Shown: positions 11,981-24,800, counted from the first letter of the stretch. The stretch: DNA of 64,000 nucleotides from Zygaena filipendulae (GCA_907165275.2 OU015651.1:15584501-15648500), one strand, 5' to 3'. The notes: a model not told the origin generated them from the letters alone. Program-made: numbers and translations.

Positions 11981-13496
11981 AAGTTTTGATTGAATTGGTC
12001 TTTAGGTCTACGACGTCGTTACGGTCGATGATTCTTTCAACGATTATCGACCTGCTAATTTTAGGATTATTTGTACTTATTGAAAGTGGCTTTAATTAAG
12101 CGCTACTGTGTAACCATTTAGCAAGGTTTAGTAAAATCATTCCGCACATCCAGTGTGCTCGCATCGATGACCGAAAAAAGGCAGGAAGCGCTATTTTTCA
12201 ATGATTTCACCGAAACCAAACCTTCAAATTTACATATTCATTCTCAGATTTCTTTGGGTTTTGATGCTCATTTAAGTGTGGTCAAAGGTTAACCGCCATT
12301 ATCTTATAAATAAAAGTTGATGATGTCGGTACAAAATAGCGCAATCGGCCTCCTGGGAGCGAACTTTCATAATGAAAATTTCATAACGGCATTATCTACA
12401 CAAAACCATTAGGTAAACGTCATATACCAAAATCACAATTTCAGTAATTTTGTATCGCATTTATTATTTTAAAGATGAAGATTCAACTTTTATTTAGAAG
12501 ATAATGTTGACTAAACTTGAACGAGCGGCAGGACCTAAAGAAATCTTGGACATTTCGCGCTATTGTTTTGGTAATAAGGTTCAAAAATAGCAGGTTCAGC
12601 CTCCAAAATGTGAGTGATACAGCATTCAGAAGCTATAGTAAGTAAATAATTATTATACGAGTAGGTAGAACGTTAAGCCCTCAAGTCTGACCAATTTTGA
12701 GAGTCATCTGTTGTCTAAAAAATTGGTATTGTTTGCAATTTTATTGTGTAGGTAGAGGGGTAGGCAAGCGGCGTACCTGCTAGCTGCTAGTATAGGAATA
12801 ATTATTATAACCGCAGGAGGAGAATGCCTCACTCACTAAAGCTCTCAGGAATACCTGGCAGCGGCAGACACGTTGGCGTCGACTAAACACGTAGGGCTTC
12901 CAGCAAAGTACACGTCACGCCGAGACAAAAAAAAATAAACAAAAGATATTAATTAAAAAAACAATTACCGCACTATTGTTTTTTCTGGAAATGAGTTATT
13001 ATCTCTATTTCTTTTGATAAAGCAAATCGAACCAGTTTTGAAACGAAAAATTCTTGCTAAGACCTTCTGTTGGGTTTTTTCTGTACATACAGCAGATTTT
13101 ACTGATGTGAGTAATGGTTGCACGGTTGTTTCAGTCCAACTTACTTATACTTACTTAAATTGGTTTTAAGCAAATTATGGTTGGCTACTTACTTTACACG
13201 GCAGTCGGCACGACATTGTATGTTTAGTATGGGTACGTATAAGGTGCGACTAGCAATAATATTAAGTAGGTATTCTTATAAATGTTTTGTTTTGAAATAA
13301 AGAAAGAAAATACATTTATAAGGAAAAGAAACAAACACAACTAGTGCCTAATCTTAAGAGGCATAGATAATATCTCTTGCATGCTCTGCCGAAAGGGTCA
13401 CCAACTCAGCATTAGCTGGGCGCGGGAACACAGGAGAAATGCAACTGGTTTTTATAGTGTCATTATGAAATAGGTAACTCGATTGGATAATTGGCC
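11981..13496. other. Intergenic DNA
   Basis: About 1.5 kb of AT-rich DNA without genes, named repeats or RNA features that I can support. Confidence 0.4.
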
Positions 13497-13710
13497 CTAC
13501 TAATATTATAAATGTAAGGGTGTCTGTCTGTCAGCATGTCTTTCTGTCTGTCTGTTATGCTTTCACGCCTTAACGGCTCAACCGATCATCGTGAAATATT
13601 GCATACACGTTGTCAGGAGTATAGAGACGGACATAGGGTAGTTTGTATTCCGTAATTCCCGCGGGAACTTCAGAATTATCGCGGGTGAAACCGCGAGGAA
13701 CACCTAGTGG
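13497..13710 (-). repeat. CGCGGTTTCACCCGCG repeat, reverse copy
   Basis: Starts CTACTAATATTATAAATGTA and ends in GCGGGTGAAACCGCGAGGAA. A TGTCTGTCTGTCAGC-type run lies near its left end. Confidence 0.8.
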
Positions 13711-13809
13711 TAAATAATACTAAGATGATAAAATTATCACTTCAGAATTAACACCGGCCAGTAGCTTTTTGATAATGCGCATTGAAAAAAAAATAACAGT
13801 TTTTTATAC

Positions 13810-14137
13810 AATGGGGATGTGGACTACTTTTTAAAATCAAAATTCTAATTAGTCCGTCAGTTAGAAAATAAAAAAAAACAATAGACACGTATTTTTTGCT
13901 TTTTTTAATAAATTAAAATATACAGAGATAAAGCGCATTAAAGTCTAGGGTGAGGGGGTCGTGACGTCACTAACCGCTAAAACCGCGTCAGAATAGTGAC
14001 GTCACGCGAAATTTCAACTCAATATATCGCCGTTATTTTTTGATTAGGTACGTAAAAAAAGAAAAAATCCGTGTCAAATATTTTTTAATAATCTACAAGA
14101 CGGAATAAAAAATAAAAATTAGTCCACATGCCCATTA
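13810..14137 (+). mobile_element. CRE-bearing inverted-terminal repeat, copy 2
   Basis: The end AATGGGGATGTGGACTA is matched in reverse by TAGTCCACATGCCCATT. Inside are GTCGTGACGTCACTAACCGC and AGTGACGTCACGCGAAATTT, two perfect TGACGTCA palindromes about 40 bp apart. It is non-coding and the best preserved copy of the family. Confidence 0.75.
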
Positions 14138-15400
14138 ACACTTACATCACTATTTTTTAAAGGCCAAAAAAGTTGTAAACCGGCGTGGACTAAGACTGTC
14201 AACACAACACGCTTGCAATGGGAACTAGCTTTCAAGTGAAGCTAACGTTAGTTATAGAAAAAAACATTCAACATTTGCTCTAGTTTCTACTAACTTTTAT
14301 ATTCGAAGAAATTTTTTTTTTCTCTGTTACTTAGGTGGTCCCAAACGTGTGTTAGACAATAGATTGCCCAGTCGTATAAAGCTTGGATATCTATCTATGT
14401 GGAGGAAATTACAGACAAGAACTACTTCTAATCCTTACTAGAAATATGCTTATGTTTTTAGTATATGTCTCATTTTCATTCAAGTTCTGATGGATGAATG
14501 GATGGAATGAATTCAACTTATTCTTATAAGTTATTCCTATAGTTGCAACTTCCGCCTTTTACAGAGTAGACAGGTACTGCGTTACTAACTAAGGTAGGTA
14601 CATAGGTAAAGCCTCGCAAGTACCTAATAACTTACTAACTTACAATATTTATATATTCTGTCTGCCCGAAACATTATTATCTCTTTATTATAAATCGACT
14701 CCATGCAGATAAGTGATAGAGCTTTGAGTCCTCGGCGTGTGTGTGTGTGAGTGCGGGCCGCTGTGACTTCGCGAGCAGCTCAGTGTTAGATAATATTTTC
14801 AACAGCCACAGAACTTGCTCGATCAACTTGTCCCGACCTAGGACGACGAATTCTGAATTATCATATTGACTACTTTTTATTGAAATTAAGAGTGAATTTA
14901 CTGTTTCTACTTTTGTTAGCACAATATTAAACCGCTTGTCACTCTTTTCACCTGAACGGTAGCATCACTGAAAACCCTAAAAAAACGTGTTGCTTCATTT
15001 TAAAAGAATGGACTAAATAAGGATTTCCATGACTCTACCTTTAAAACTACAAAAGATACATTTTTTTCTCAGTTACAGTTTTATCGTCCGTGTAATTTAT
15101 GAGTGCCATTAATATTTGTACATATTATTTTTTTATATTGTAAAGTAAATTTTATGGAATTTGTTTATTTTTATTAGTTTATTTGTTTTCAATAGACGAC
15201 GACTGATCCACACTACTAATATAGAGAATATGCTATGAAGCAACTGCACCAAGAACAATTTCTTATTAAATAGGTAAATATAACACATAATTCTTTATTG
15301 TGTTAGTGTTATTTCGAGATTCGTGATACAAGCAACTGATGGTAGGGGCGCGGGCCGCGGCTGCTTTGTATCGATTCTATTATTTCATGATCCGATAAAA
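14138..15400. other. Intergenic DNA
   Basis: AT-rich sequence with a short GTGTGTGTGTG run near 14739. No gene is supported. Confidence 0.4.
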
Positions 15401-15409
15401 ACGAAATAA

Positions 15410-15610
15410 ACAGTCGCGGCCTAAACGCAGGAATGTCGCGGCGGCGGCGAGGCGCCGGCGCCGGCGCAGGGCATTAGGGCGCGGGCGGCTGCCGGCGGCC
15501 GGCTGCCGGCCCGGCCAGCGGCTCGGCTGGGACACGACAACAGTTGCACATTAGCCCCTCGCCGCCGAGCGCTCGCCTCAGCGACGCGACAACGCCAGCT
15601 TCACGCCGAA
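15410..15610. promoter_or_regulatory. Isolated CpG-rich block
   Basis: A dense GC block with GGCGCCGGCGCCGGCGC and GGCTGCCGGCGGCCGGCTGC repeats sits in AT-rich DNA. A second GC-rich patch lies at about 15790-15930. There is no coherent exon. It could be an island of an unmapped transcript or simply GC-rich filler. Confidence 0.25.
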
Positions 15611-15769
15611 CCAACATTCATCTTATAACTTTCATTATAGGACCGCTTTTTCAATCATGCGTTCTAGTACATACGTTAATTTCGACAAAGGCTGTGATGA
15701 CAATGTTTGTTACAAAAAGTCTCATGAGACAATATCGTTCGAACATTATTCCACTGTGCTAGTATCGGA

Positions 15770-18702
15770 GTAAAAATGAATTTCTGATGCGGCATGTCGG
15801 TATATCGGACGAAGGGTGCGCGCAGGCGGCAGGCTCGCCCGCCCACTTAGCGATCGTCCAATTTAGCCGATACGATACATCAGGCGCGGGGGCTCTACAA
15901 TCTATACTGCCCCGTGCGAGCTGGCGGGGCGACGTGAGTGCACGAGAAAATAAAGACAGAAAAAAGAAATTTATTTGCCAACACAATTTGTATTAGCTTA
16001 ATAGAAATATTTTATTACAATTATTATTATTGACAAAATAGCCCCAGCTCAGCATAGTGCTATATCACACATTTTTTATACGTCGCGCCGGGACGCTGGC
16101 GAGATTAACATGCGAGTAGGTACATTGCAAATTTCACAAACGTTAACGTTAGTTTTATTTATTTCAGTTTATAGAGCGAATGTGAGTCTGCAACGTTACA
16201 GATGATAGGTAACTTTGGAATAAATAAATAAATAAATAAATAAACATAAGTAACTTTCGATACAGGTAAAATGGTGGAATACCTACATGTACAGTCATTA
16301 TCAAAAATACAACACTTTTGATAGTTGTTGATTGTTGCAACATTCATAAAGTTCAACGACTGATAAAAGAGTTCATCTATATGTATATTTTTGATGGTGA
16401 CTGTACGAGTATTTTTAATGTATGAACTACATACAAATGTACTCGTAATTAGGTACATGAACTTTTTATTATTTTTTGTTCCGTAAGCATAATAATAGAT
16501 AATATGTTAAAGTTTATTTTATTCGAAGATTGTTGGCACAATAGAGTTATGGATAAAATTGAAAAAGAAGGTGCATTCTATTAATCGCTAAACAAAAAAT
16601 AGGGAAAATATGCAAACAAGAGATGAAAAATTATGGAACATGGTCCTAAAAATCAGAGCACTTATATGCGTCACACTTCTTTCATCCTGTATATATTTAT
16701 TATTTTCCACACACATACGAGTAGATACAATGTACTTAGTCAGTGCAGTAGGAACCTATTACTTACTTCTTCACTCAATAATAATATAAGTAGGTAAGTA
16801 TCAAACTGCACGACACTCAAAACGTTTGATATTTTTTACGTAATTTACATATTCATTTCGGAAAGGGTTAGTTAAGAACATAATATTTACAATACTTAGG
16901 TAACCTAAGTATAATAGGTGCTTATACCTACCTACCTATTTATTAAAATATATAATCTGAGTCACAATCATCAAAAAAAAATCCGTAGAATACTAGAATG
17001 CATGCGTCAGCGTCTGTCTGTCTGTTCTAGTTTGTTAAAACGATGCATTTCTTTTGTGGCAATTTGTTCAATAATAATAATATGTAGTAACGTAGGTACT
17101 TTCAAAAAAATTGTCTAAGGCGATACCTACAAAGACTGCAGTAGGTACTTATAATCTAATAAACAAAGGCTACGTATCTAAGCTAGGATTCACACTTGTC
17201 GCCTACTGTTTAAGTCTTTTCTGTTCGGTGCTCATCGGATTTATAGTTCAATTGAGATTTTTTCTCAATAACTTAATCGTCATTTGTTATATAATATCGG
17301 TTTAAAAGAAACCAAGTACCTAATCAGAATTCCATGTAGCTTCCTAGAACTACTTTGTTTTAGAAGATAAAATATAATGCTCAGACTTTTGAATTTTGGC
17401 TGAAAAAAGTTATGTCAAAAACGATAAAATATAGTAGGCAACAGGTAAAAAAACTGCAGTGATCGACTTTTTGGTGCCTATACAGATGGCGCTTTTTATT
17501 TATTCGAATAATGTAAGTGGCGCCATCTGTGAGTTACTAGAGTAAGCTTAACAATTAATTACACATAAGTTACCAAGAGGGCGGTGTAAGGTTTTATATT
17601 ACAGATAGAGCCACAACCGCTCCCACGGTATAATAATTTTGTATTATCTGTGCTACGATAAACTTTTAAAGTGAATGGTACTTACACTCTTATTTTTGTA
17701 AATTAATCACCTCACTTCTTTAACTCTGGCTTTATTATAGTCAGCTAGTTAATATTTTTATTGCTTCTAATGCAAACTTGATCAGTCTCTACATGTAGAG
17801 CCAAGTGCATTCGTCCTCTCCTATGAACCTTCTCTCTTGGGTTGAGTCTTGGAGAAGTCTTTGCATACGTTGACTTTAAACCATGAAATTTAAAAACCTT
17901 TGCTTGCAATCCACAGTTACTGCGACTGCTACCTTTCCACTAACAGACTTTAGTAGATAACAATATGTTTTTGTCTTATAGCGGGTGATGCTAGTTTGAG
18001 CCAGCGTGTAACTTGGTAAATATATATAGTTATTTTAAAGCATCCATTGTTCAAAAGGCTTAAAACCGTTGTGTTGACCCTCGACTTAGTAACGTCGATC
18101 TCACACATGACACAGGTTTCCTAAAGTGATGGGATCGGAACACAGTTTTAAATAGTGATCTGATTTATTTCATTAAATATTTACAAAATGTCATAATGTA
18201 CAAAACCTATGTGACTAAGACGTGTCGGCTATAGCTACTTATACCTACAATTATTTAATATAATTTAATTAATCACCTTGACATACATTTACGGAATGTT
18301 CGATATTAACACTGTTACCTTCTGGGATCGGTAGGTAGACTCTGGGCACTCACTTTGTTCTACTTATGATTTTAATGTAATTATAATTAAATTACTAAAA
18401 AATATATCTTATATTTCAATAACAATGTAAATTCGTCAAAAAATATTTACACTTGATTATCCTATTGCTAACATATTATTATTAATATTTACAATTATAG
18501 AAAAGGCATTCAGTTGATCACTTTAGGTAGGTACTTACAGACTTAATATTACAAACTAAACTAACTAAATTGCACTATTTTTTAATTAATAATATATTTT
18601 AAATAGAAGAATTGTGACTGACCTTGCTTGACCTTCAAGCAGAAAAGTTAGAAACATATGTATATATTTTTTTAGCGTTACCGCATACTAAAATATATAA
18701 AA
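15770..18702. other. Gene-poor intergenic DNA
   Basis: Nearly 3 kb without a supportable gene. It contains an (AAAT)n run at about 16217-16245 and a small palindrome at 17482-17530. The frames present are AT-rich and lack family features. Confidence 0.4.
17482..17530. repeat. Short inverted repeat
   Basis: ACAGATGGCGC and GCGCCATCTGT flank about 27 bases. The arms match exactly. It may be a miniature element or an interspersed repeat core. Confidence 0.65.
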
Positions 18703-19150
18703 AACTAGCTGTCCCGCGCGGTTTCACCCGCGATAACTTCGAAGATCCCACGGAATCGTTCCATACAAACTTTGTAACCCCTTTTTTCAAAAATCCTTTC
18801 TTATCGCATGCCTACGTCATACAAAGAACACACCCTCCAATTGTCAGGTCTCTACGATCAGTGGTTTAGGCTGTACGTTGATCCATCAGTCTTCATGCAG
18901 GACAAAGCATTGTATATATAAACTAGCTGTCCCGCGGTTTCACCCGCGATAATTTCGAAGTTCCCACGGAATCGTTCCATACAAACTTTGTAACCCCTTT
19001 TCATCCCCTTAGGGGTAGAATTTTCAAAAATCCTTTCTTATATGCCTACGTCATACAAATAACACATTCTCCAAGTGTCAGGTCTCTACGATCAGTGGTT
19101 TAGGCTGTGCGTAGATCCATCACTCATTAAGGACAAAGCATTTTATATAG
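18703..19150 (+). repeat. Head-to-tail pair of CGCGGTTTCACCCGCG repeats
   Basis: Two copies run in the same direction, from AACTAGCTGTCCCGCGCGGT at 18703 and AACTAGCTGTCCCGCGGTTT at about 18921. They share a variant 3' half (CGGAATCGTTCCATACAAAC, TCAGGTCTCTACGATCAGTG) not seen in other copies, so one is likely a tandem duplicate of the other. Confidence 0.75.
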
Positions 19151-19479
19151 TATATAGATGAGCGTAAAATAACAAGTGATTTTTATAATGTATTTTTTCC
19201 ATTTACACGCTAAATGATTGAATTTGGTGTTAAAATTGATCTAAAAATTTCTAATGCATAAGGCCACAAATGAAATCGAAGGAAAAAGCTTGGGAACGCG
19301 TGACAATCAGTGGGGGATTGAGAACCGAACCCACTTTCTATAACAGTGCATTTGAGGTTTCCATGATTGTAACAGTAATAGGCAGACAACATGTATTGCC
19401 ATATATTGCAAATATATTATGTAAATAAATCTATCTTTACTATAATAAAAGAGTAGAATCCGCGATTCTGTACATTGAA

Positions 19480-19824
19480 TATTTTTACCTAAAATAAGCT
19501 ATTTGACTATTTTCTTTTTTAGTCCGTCTTGTAGATTGAATTGTAATAGAATATTGGACACGTATTTTTTCTTTTTTTACGTAAACAAAAATAACAGAGA
19601 TACATTGAGTTGAAATTTCGCGTGACGTCACTAACTAGTGCAGTTTGTATGGCGGCTTGTAGCGGTAAGTGACGTCACGAGCCCCCACCCTAAACTTTAA
19701 TGCGCTTTATCACTGTGTATTTTTATTTATTTGGAAAATAAAAAAATACGTGTCCAATGATTTTTAATTTTCTAAAAGACGGACTAATTAAAATTTTGAT
19801 TTTCAAAAGTTGTCAACATCCCTA
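19480..19824 (-). mobile_element. CRE-bearing inverted-terminal repeat, copy 3
   Basis: Reverse orientation relative to copy 2: CGCGTGACGTCACTAAC comes first and AAGTGACGTCACGAGC second, with the TTAATGCGCTTTATC block after them. The right end reads AAAGTTGTCAACATCCC. The two TGACGTCA palindromes are intact. Confidence 0.7.
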
Positions 19825-19859
19825 AAAAGAAGAAGTAACCAAGGCAAAAAAAGTTTTTA

Positions 19860-20056
19860 AAATTCTATTCTGTCTGTCTGTCTGTCCTTTCGCGATAATC
19901 TCCGCCTCTACTGAACCGATTGTCATGCGGTTTTCACAGGTAGATTAACCTTAGCCTGGAGCTACATAATATAGGCTTTGTTTCATTGAAATCGTATATC
20001 GGGAAAAAAAGTTGTTGTATAAAAACCGCGGGTGAAACCGCGGGGCACAGCTAGTT
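19860..20056 (-). repeat. CGCGGTTTCACCCGCG repeat, reverse copy
   Basis: Starts with a CTGTCTGTCTGTC run and ends in GCGGGTGAAACCGCGGGGCA followed by CAGCTAG. Confidence 0.75.
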
Positions 20057-20165
20057 TTAAATAAGTTGAATAATAAAATAGTGTCAATAAAGTTGATTAT
20101 GGTATATATTTTTTAATATAAATATTTGCGAATCAGTTCAATCGATTTGATAATTATATTTTCTG

Positions 20166-20372
20166 ACTAGCTGTCCCACGCGGTTTCACCCGCGATATTT
20201 TCGGAGTTCCCGCGGGAATTACGGATTACAATATAGCCTTTGTTACTCAGGGATAATGTAGCTTTCTAATGGTGAGAGAATTTTTGAAATCGGTCTAGTA
20301 GTTTTGGATTTCAATCGTAACAAACAAACAAACCAATAATCAAATCTTTCCTCTTTATAATATTAGTGTTCA
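20166..20372 (+). repeat. CGCGGTTTCACCCGCG repeat copy
   Basis: Starts GACTAGCTGTCCCACGCGGT and ends in CTTTATAATATTAGTG. It contains the GTAACAAACAAACAAAC segment typical of one subfamily. Confidence 0.75.
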
Positions 20373-21220
20373 CATTTCTTTAATACGCATAATTATCCAA
20401 ATATACACGTGGCTATCTCTATAGATACTTTAATTTATTTCATTCTATGACGTTATATCGAAATTAATATAACAATTATAATATTTTTACTTAAGTATAA
20501 TATATTTTTATTTAGATAAAACTTTATCAACGAGGTTTTTGCATTTGACGGAGCGTACTTTCTCACTCTATCTATTGATTTTAAGAAACTATTTTATAAT
20601 CAATTAAATGATGTTAATAAGTTAATAGTTAAATGCTGATTCTTTTCATTTCAGTAATAATTTCCATCACCGAAATCAAATTAAGTTGTATTGACGGTGA
20701 ATGCCTTTTGTAAGCTTGTAATAGATGATAAAACAAATAACCGAATTTTTATTATGATAAAGATATAAAACATGCCATTCTAATTCAAACATCAATCCGC
20801 CTGAAAACCTATGTTTTAGTCAAGGATCAAATGGGTTTAATCCGCAATTTTAGGTATAATCTATTTTTTTTTGTATGACATTTGTTTAAGTAAAAAAATA
20901 CTACATTTTTTGTGCATGAGAGCATAAAACGCTGTTTTTTTCCGCTTACATCCAGCATAAGTAAGGAATTTACGAGTATGAAAATATAAAACTGGTACTT
21001 TTAAATTTTAATCTTGAAGTTTTAAGAGTAGGACAATAGTAGGTAGGTAATAGGACAATCATGGTCGTCCTTGTGTCTCACTAAAAACGTGAAATAATAA
21101 TTAATCGTAGGTGTAACAGACACAAGGTGTAACAGCGTTATCTAGATTGTAGACAGATACTTATGACAGTGTCGCGGTTAAACCGACTAATAGTTTTATT
21201 GGTGCGTTAATGTTTTACTG
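20373..21220. other. Intergenic DNA downstream of the first GATA gene
   Basis: AT-rich. On the minus strand an AATAAAA hexamer at about 21199-21193 is a candidate polyadenylation signal for the gene ending at 21830. That would give a 3' UTR of roughly 630 nt. Confidence 0.35.
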
Positions 21221-21265
21221 CTTGATTGCGAAGTCGACGCGGTGCGGGCTGCGGCACAGTGCCGC

Positions 21266-21303
21266 GTGTGCGCGTGTGTGCGCGTGTGTGCGCGTGTGTG
21301 CAC
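21266..21303. repeat. Alternating GTGTGTGCGC tract
   Basis: Ten-base GCGCGTGTGT units in tandem form a purine-pyrimidine alternating run of Z-DNA type. It falls in the predicted 3' UTR of the first GATA gene. Confidence 0.7.
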
Positions 21304-21829
21304 ACTGAGATAAGGATCTTACGGAAACTACACGTAACTTGTTTTCGCCTCCTCTCTACTTATCAGCTATTTAAAGATGATGACACACGGCCACGCTGCG
21401 CGCATAGTGTGTTACAAAATTAAATAAATATATATACCGCCATAATATACGCATAAACACTATGCACGATGAAATTAAAATCGTAAGCATCCAAAAGTAA
21501 CAGATTCATTATTGTACTGTATGTTTGTAATACTCGGTTGGTAATATGTAACTTCTCAAATATTTCAATAGTTACATTTTAGTTTAATATGTTTAAGTCC
21601 GAATATGTATCTACTCTATCACGTAGAGGATGATCGTTAACGATTTCTATTTCACCCCACGTAACAATACCATGTATACCTTATGTACTACAAACACTAC
21701 TAGCAATAATAGTGCGCTAACAACCTCGTGCTAAAGTTATTGTCTACTTAGTAATATTTTTGGCATCATCTGTCAACAGCGCTGTTGCCGGGCCCGGGCG
21801 GGGGGCGGGCGGGGGTGGCGCGGGTGCAG

Positions 21830-21890
21830 TTAGGGCGGGCGGTAGTGCGCCGACACCGGCACCGACACCGCGCGCTCTAGCGGCTGTACC
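21830..21890 (-). CDS. GATAe: First GATA gene, terminal coding exon
   Basis: A strong acceptor, TGCCTCTGCCCACAG, precedes a 61-nt open stretch that completes the phase-2 codon and reads [19 protein letters not shown] and then TAA at 21832-21830. It is found only by phase and splice signals, since the frame is too short to stand out. No other downstream exon fits as well. Confidence 0.65.
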
Positions 21891-24800
21891 CTGTGGGCAG
21901 AGGCAGTGCAGTGAGCGGAGTGAGCGAAACGAGCCGAGTGAGCAGAAACAGCGGGTACTAGCTAACACCACATACTATTGGCTTGTTGCTCGTGGCCATA
22001 CTCCGTAATCCTACTGATTGCAGGTACCATTGACTATTTTTTTCTTTCTTATCAATAGGTATAGTAGCTGTTCCAGGCGGTTTCACCAGCGTTAATTTTA
22101 AAATTTTCACGTGAGTTTCCGTACAAAAAGTACTAGGTAATAGGTAGGTCCTCTTTCGTACCCCTGACAACGTGTATGCAAATAGTTCATGATGTTCGGC
22201 TGGGTAGTTGAGGCGAAAGCGTAACTAACAACCAACCAATAAACTCTCATTCACATTTTCAATATTAGCTGTAGGATTCGCTTTAAAATGTTGTTGAAAT
22301 CGGCCTCAAGCCTCCGCACTACACACACAGCAGTACTGCGCGGGCGCGATAAGTGTCAGCTAAGACGCGAGCAAACAGCATCTGCCGGCGCGGGCCACAG
22401 CGCGCTACGTGTAGGTACCTACCGTATATTGCATTATCCTAATATTATAAATATATGAATGTTGAATCCACATTGTCAGGGGTACAGAAAAGGACACAGG
22501 TTACTTTTTATCCCGGAATTTATCCGGATAAAACAGCTAGTAGGTAATAATAGTTACCTACCTACTTCACTATTATAAGCAGTGTTAATGAATCTGGCAT
22601 GCGATATTTGTAGAGGTTTCTATTAGGAGGTGCGTAGTTAAAATGCGCTTATTAATAGAAGCCTCAGTAAAGTGTGACTGTGCATGTGTCTGTGTGTGTG
22701 ACGGGTGGCGTGGCGTGGGGTGGGGTGGGGTGGGGTGGGGTGAGGTGAGGTGAGGTGCGGCGCGGGGTGGTGTACTCACGCGAGCGACGCGTGCCTCGCG
22801 GGCAGCAGCAGCAGCGGCGAGCCGGGCCGCGCGCCCCCGCCCGCCGCCCCGCCCGCGCCCTCCACCGCCGCGTACAGCGGAGGCAGCACCTTGTGCGAGT
22901 GCGGGTGGGCCTCCACTGCGGACCAACACCCAGCACGCTACAGTCACGGCGCCGGCCACCACCCCCGCGCCCCCGCCGCCCCCGCTGCCCCCGCCGCCCC
23001 GTACGTACCGCCGAGCGCGCCCGCGCCGCCCCGCGCCATGCCGCCGCCGCCGCCGCCCCCGCCGCCGCCCACGTGCGTGTGGGCGCCGCCCATGCTCTTC
23101 GGCTTGCGCTTGCGCGTCTGGATGCCGTCCTTCTTCATACTGAGCGGCCGGTTCACCTGCGACGAGAGAGCGGGCGCGTTCAGAAACCTCCCCGAGCCTC
23201 CCCGCGCGGTGACGTCCGCTCGACAGACGGGGGAACTCCTCGTAATCAGCCGCCACGCGGTCCTATCATCCTTTAAACAAGCGTATCTACTCGCGAAGAG
23301 ATAATTGATAAAAGATTATTTATCTCATTATGAATATTCGTGGCCGCACGATAATAGTTCTCTATCGGTCGGTAGCCCCGGCGCGTTTTATCTCGCGAGA
23401 TTAGATGAGACCCTGTGTTTTGATTGTTTCCTACGGGCCCAATATTTGCCGAGGAGTTCCCTGATAAGTGCGGGCGCGCTGGTCCCCGATTAGATACCGG
23501 CGCGGCGCGGCGCGGTGAGTCAGCGGTCGGCACTCACGTTGTGCAGCTTGTAGTAGAGGCCGCACGCGTTGCACACGGGCTCGCCGTTGTTGTTGCGCCG
23601 CCACAGCGTGGTGTTGGAGGTGCGGCAGTTGGCGCACGTCACGCCCACGCGACGGTTGCCGTTTGTCGGCTGCACGTCGCCACACGTCGCCACACGTCGC
23701 CACACGTCGCCACACGTCGCCACACGTCGCCACACACCGCAACAGGACACAACACGACACACACGCATTATACTCAGAGCTACAGAAACTTTATGACGGC
23801 CAAATTAACCACCGCAATGATTAATTATTGATTGAAAATGGAGGCTACCATTTGCTAAGATTCAAAAGTTATTTCTAATTGGTTAAATACTATTTCGATT
23901 CGTACCTACTTAGATAATCATATTTCCCAATGGTGGCTATTTCCTTATGACCCCATCTTTCTAACACATATAGGTACCTATTAGATGCAATTCTACATTA
24001 CGCTATCGAGCTGTCATCTACGGTTTCAGAATTGGTTAACTCCTCGAATATCTGAATTGTGTTTGTTAAAGAGCAAGCAATATAAACAATTCGCCCGCCT
24101 CGCGTCTTCTGATAATTTGCGTCTTGTTTCTGACAACAAGTGACTGAATAGAACACGGAGTGACAGAGAGAGCTCACCAGAGCCTGCTGCGGCTTAGTTT
24201 TCTGCCCCTTGAGCGGCGGCCGGTTGACGCCGTTGATGCGGGTGTAGAGGCCGCACGCGTTGCACAGGTAGTGGCCGGTGCCGTCGCGGCGCCACAGCGG
24301 CGTGGTGGCGGCCGCGCAGTTCACGCACTCCTTCACCTCCCCCATGCCCGCCATGCCTGGCGAAAACAGTTGTTAATCTTAATAAGTTTAAAAAAAGAAA
24401 GCCGGAATACAACACACAGAGGTCAAGCTAGGACGACTGCACCGCGGGCATAGTCGTAAGGTAAGTGAGGAATGCTACATTAGAGCCCTTATTCACCATG
24501 ACCATGACACGACGCGTTAAGATAACATGCTAGAAAAATTGTTATTTCCTCGTGCTTAAAGACCGTTCACTACAAAAAATATTTTTACATCGTGTCATTA
24601 TTAATTTGTAATATTTTGGCACGTCCCAAACACATCCCAAACGCACGTTATCGACAAAGAATGTTGTTGGTCATAGAGAATAAGGACAGATTAGGTTTTT
24701 GTGTCGAACGTTCACGTTTACTCTGAGTCTGACTGTTTAATATCTATCATACGTATGTATTTATAGAATAAAATATATAAGTATTCAAGCTTTTCTTAGT

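Noticed and set aside
22585..23304. Several 170-220-codon frames on both strands
   Set aside because: They are GC-rich shadows across coding exons 5 and 6 of gene 1 and their introns. The true exon frames are set by finger sequence and splice phase.
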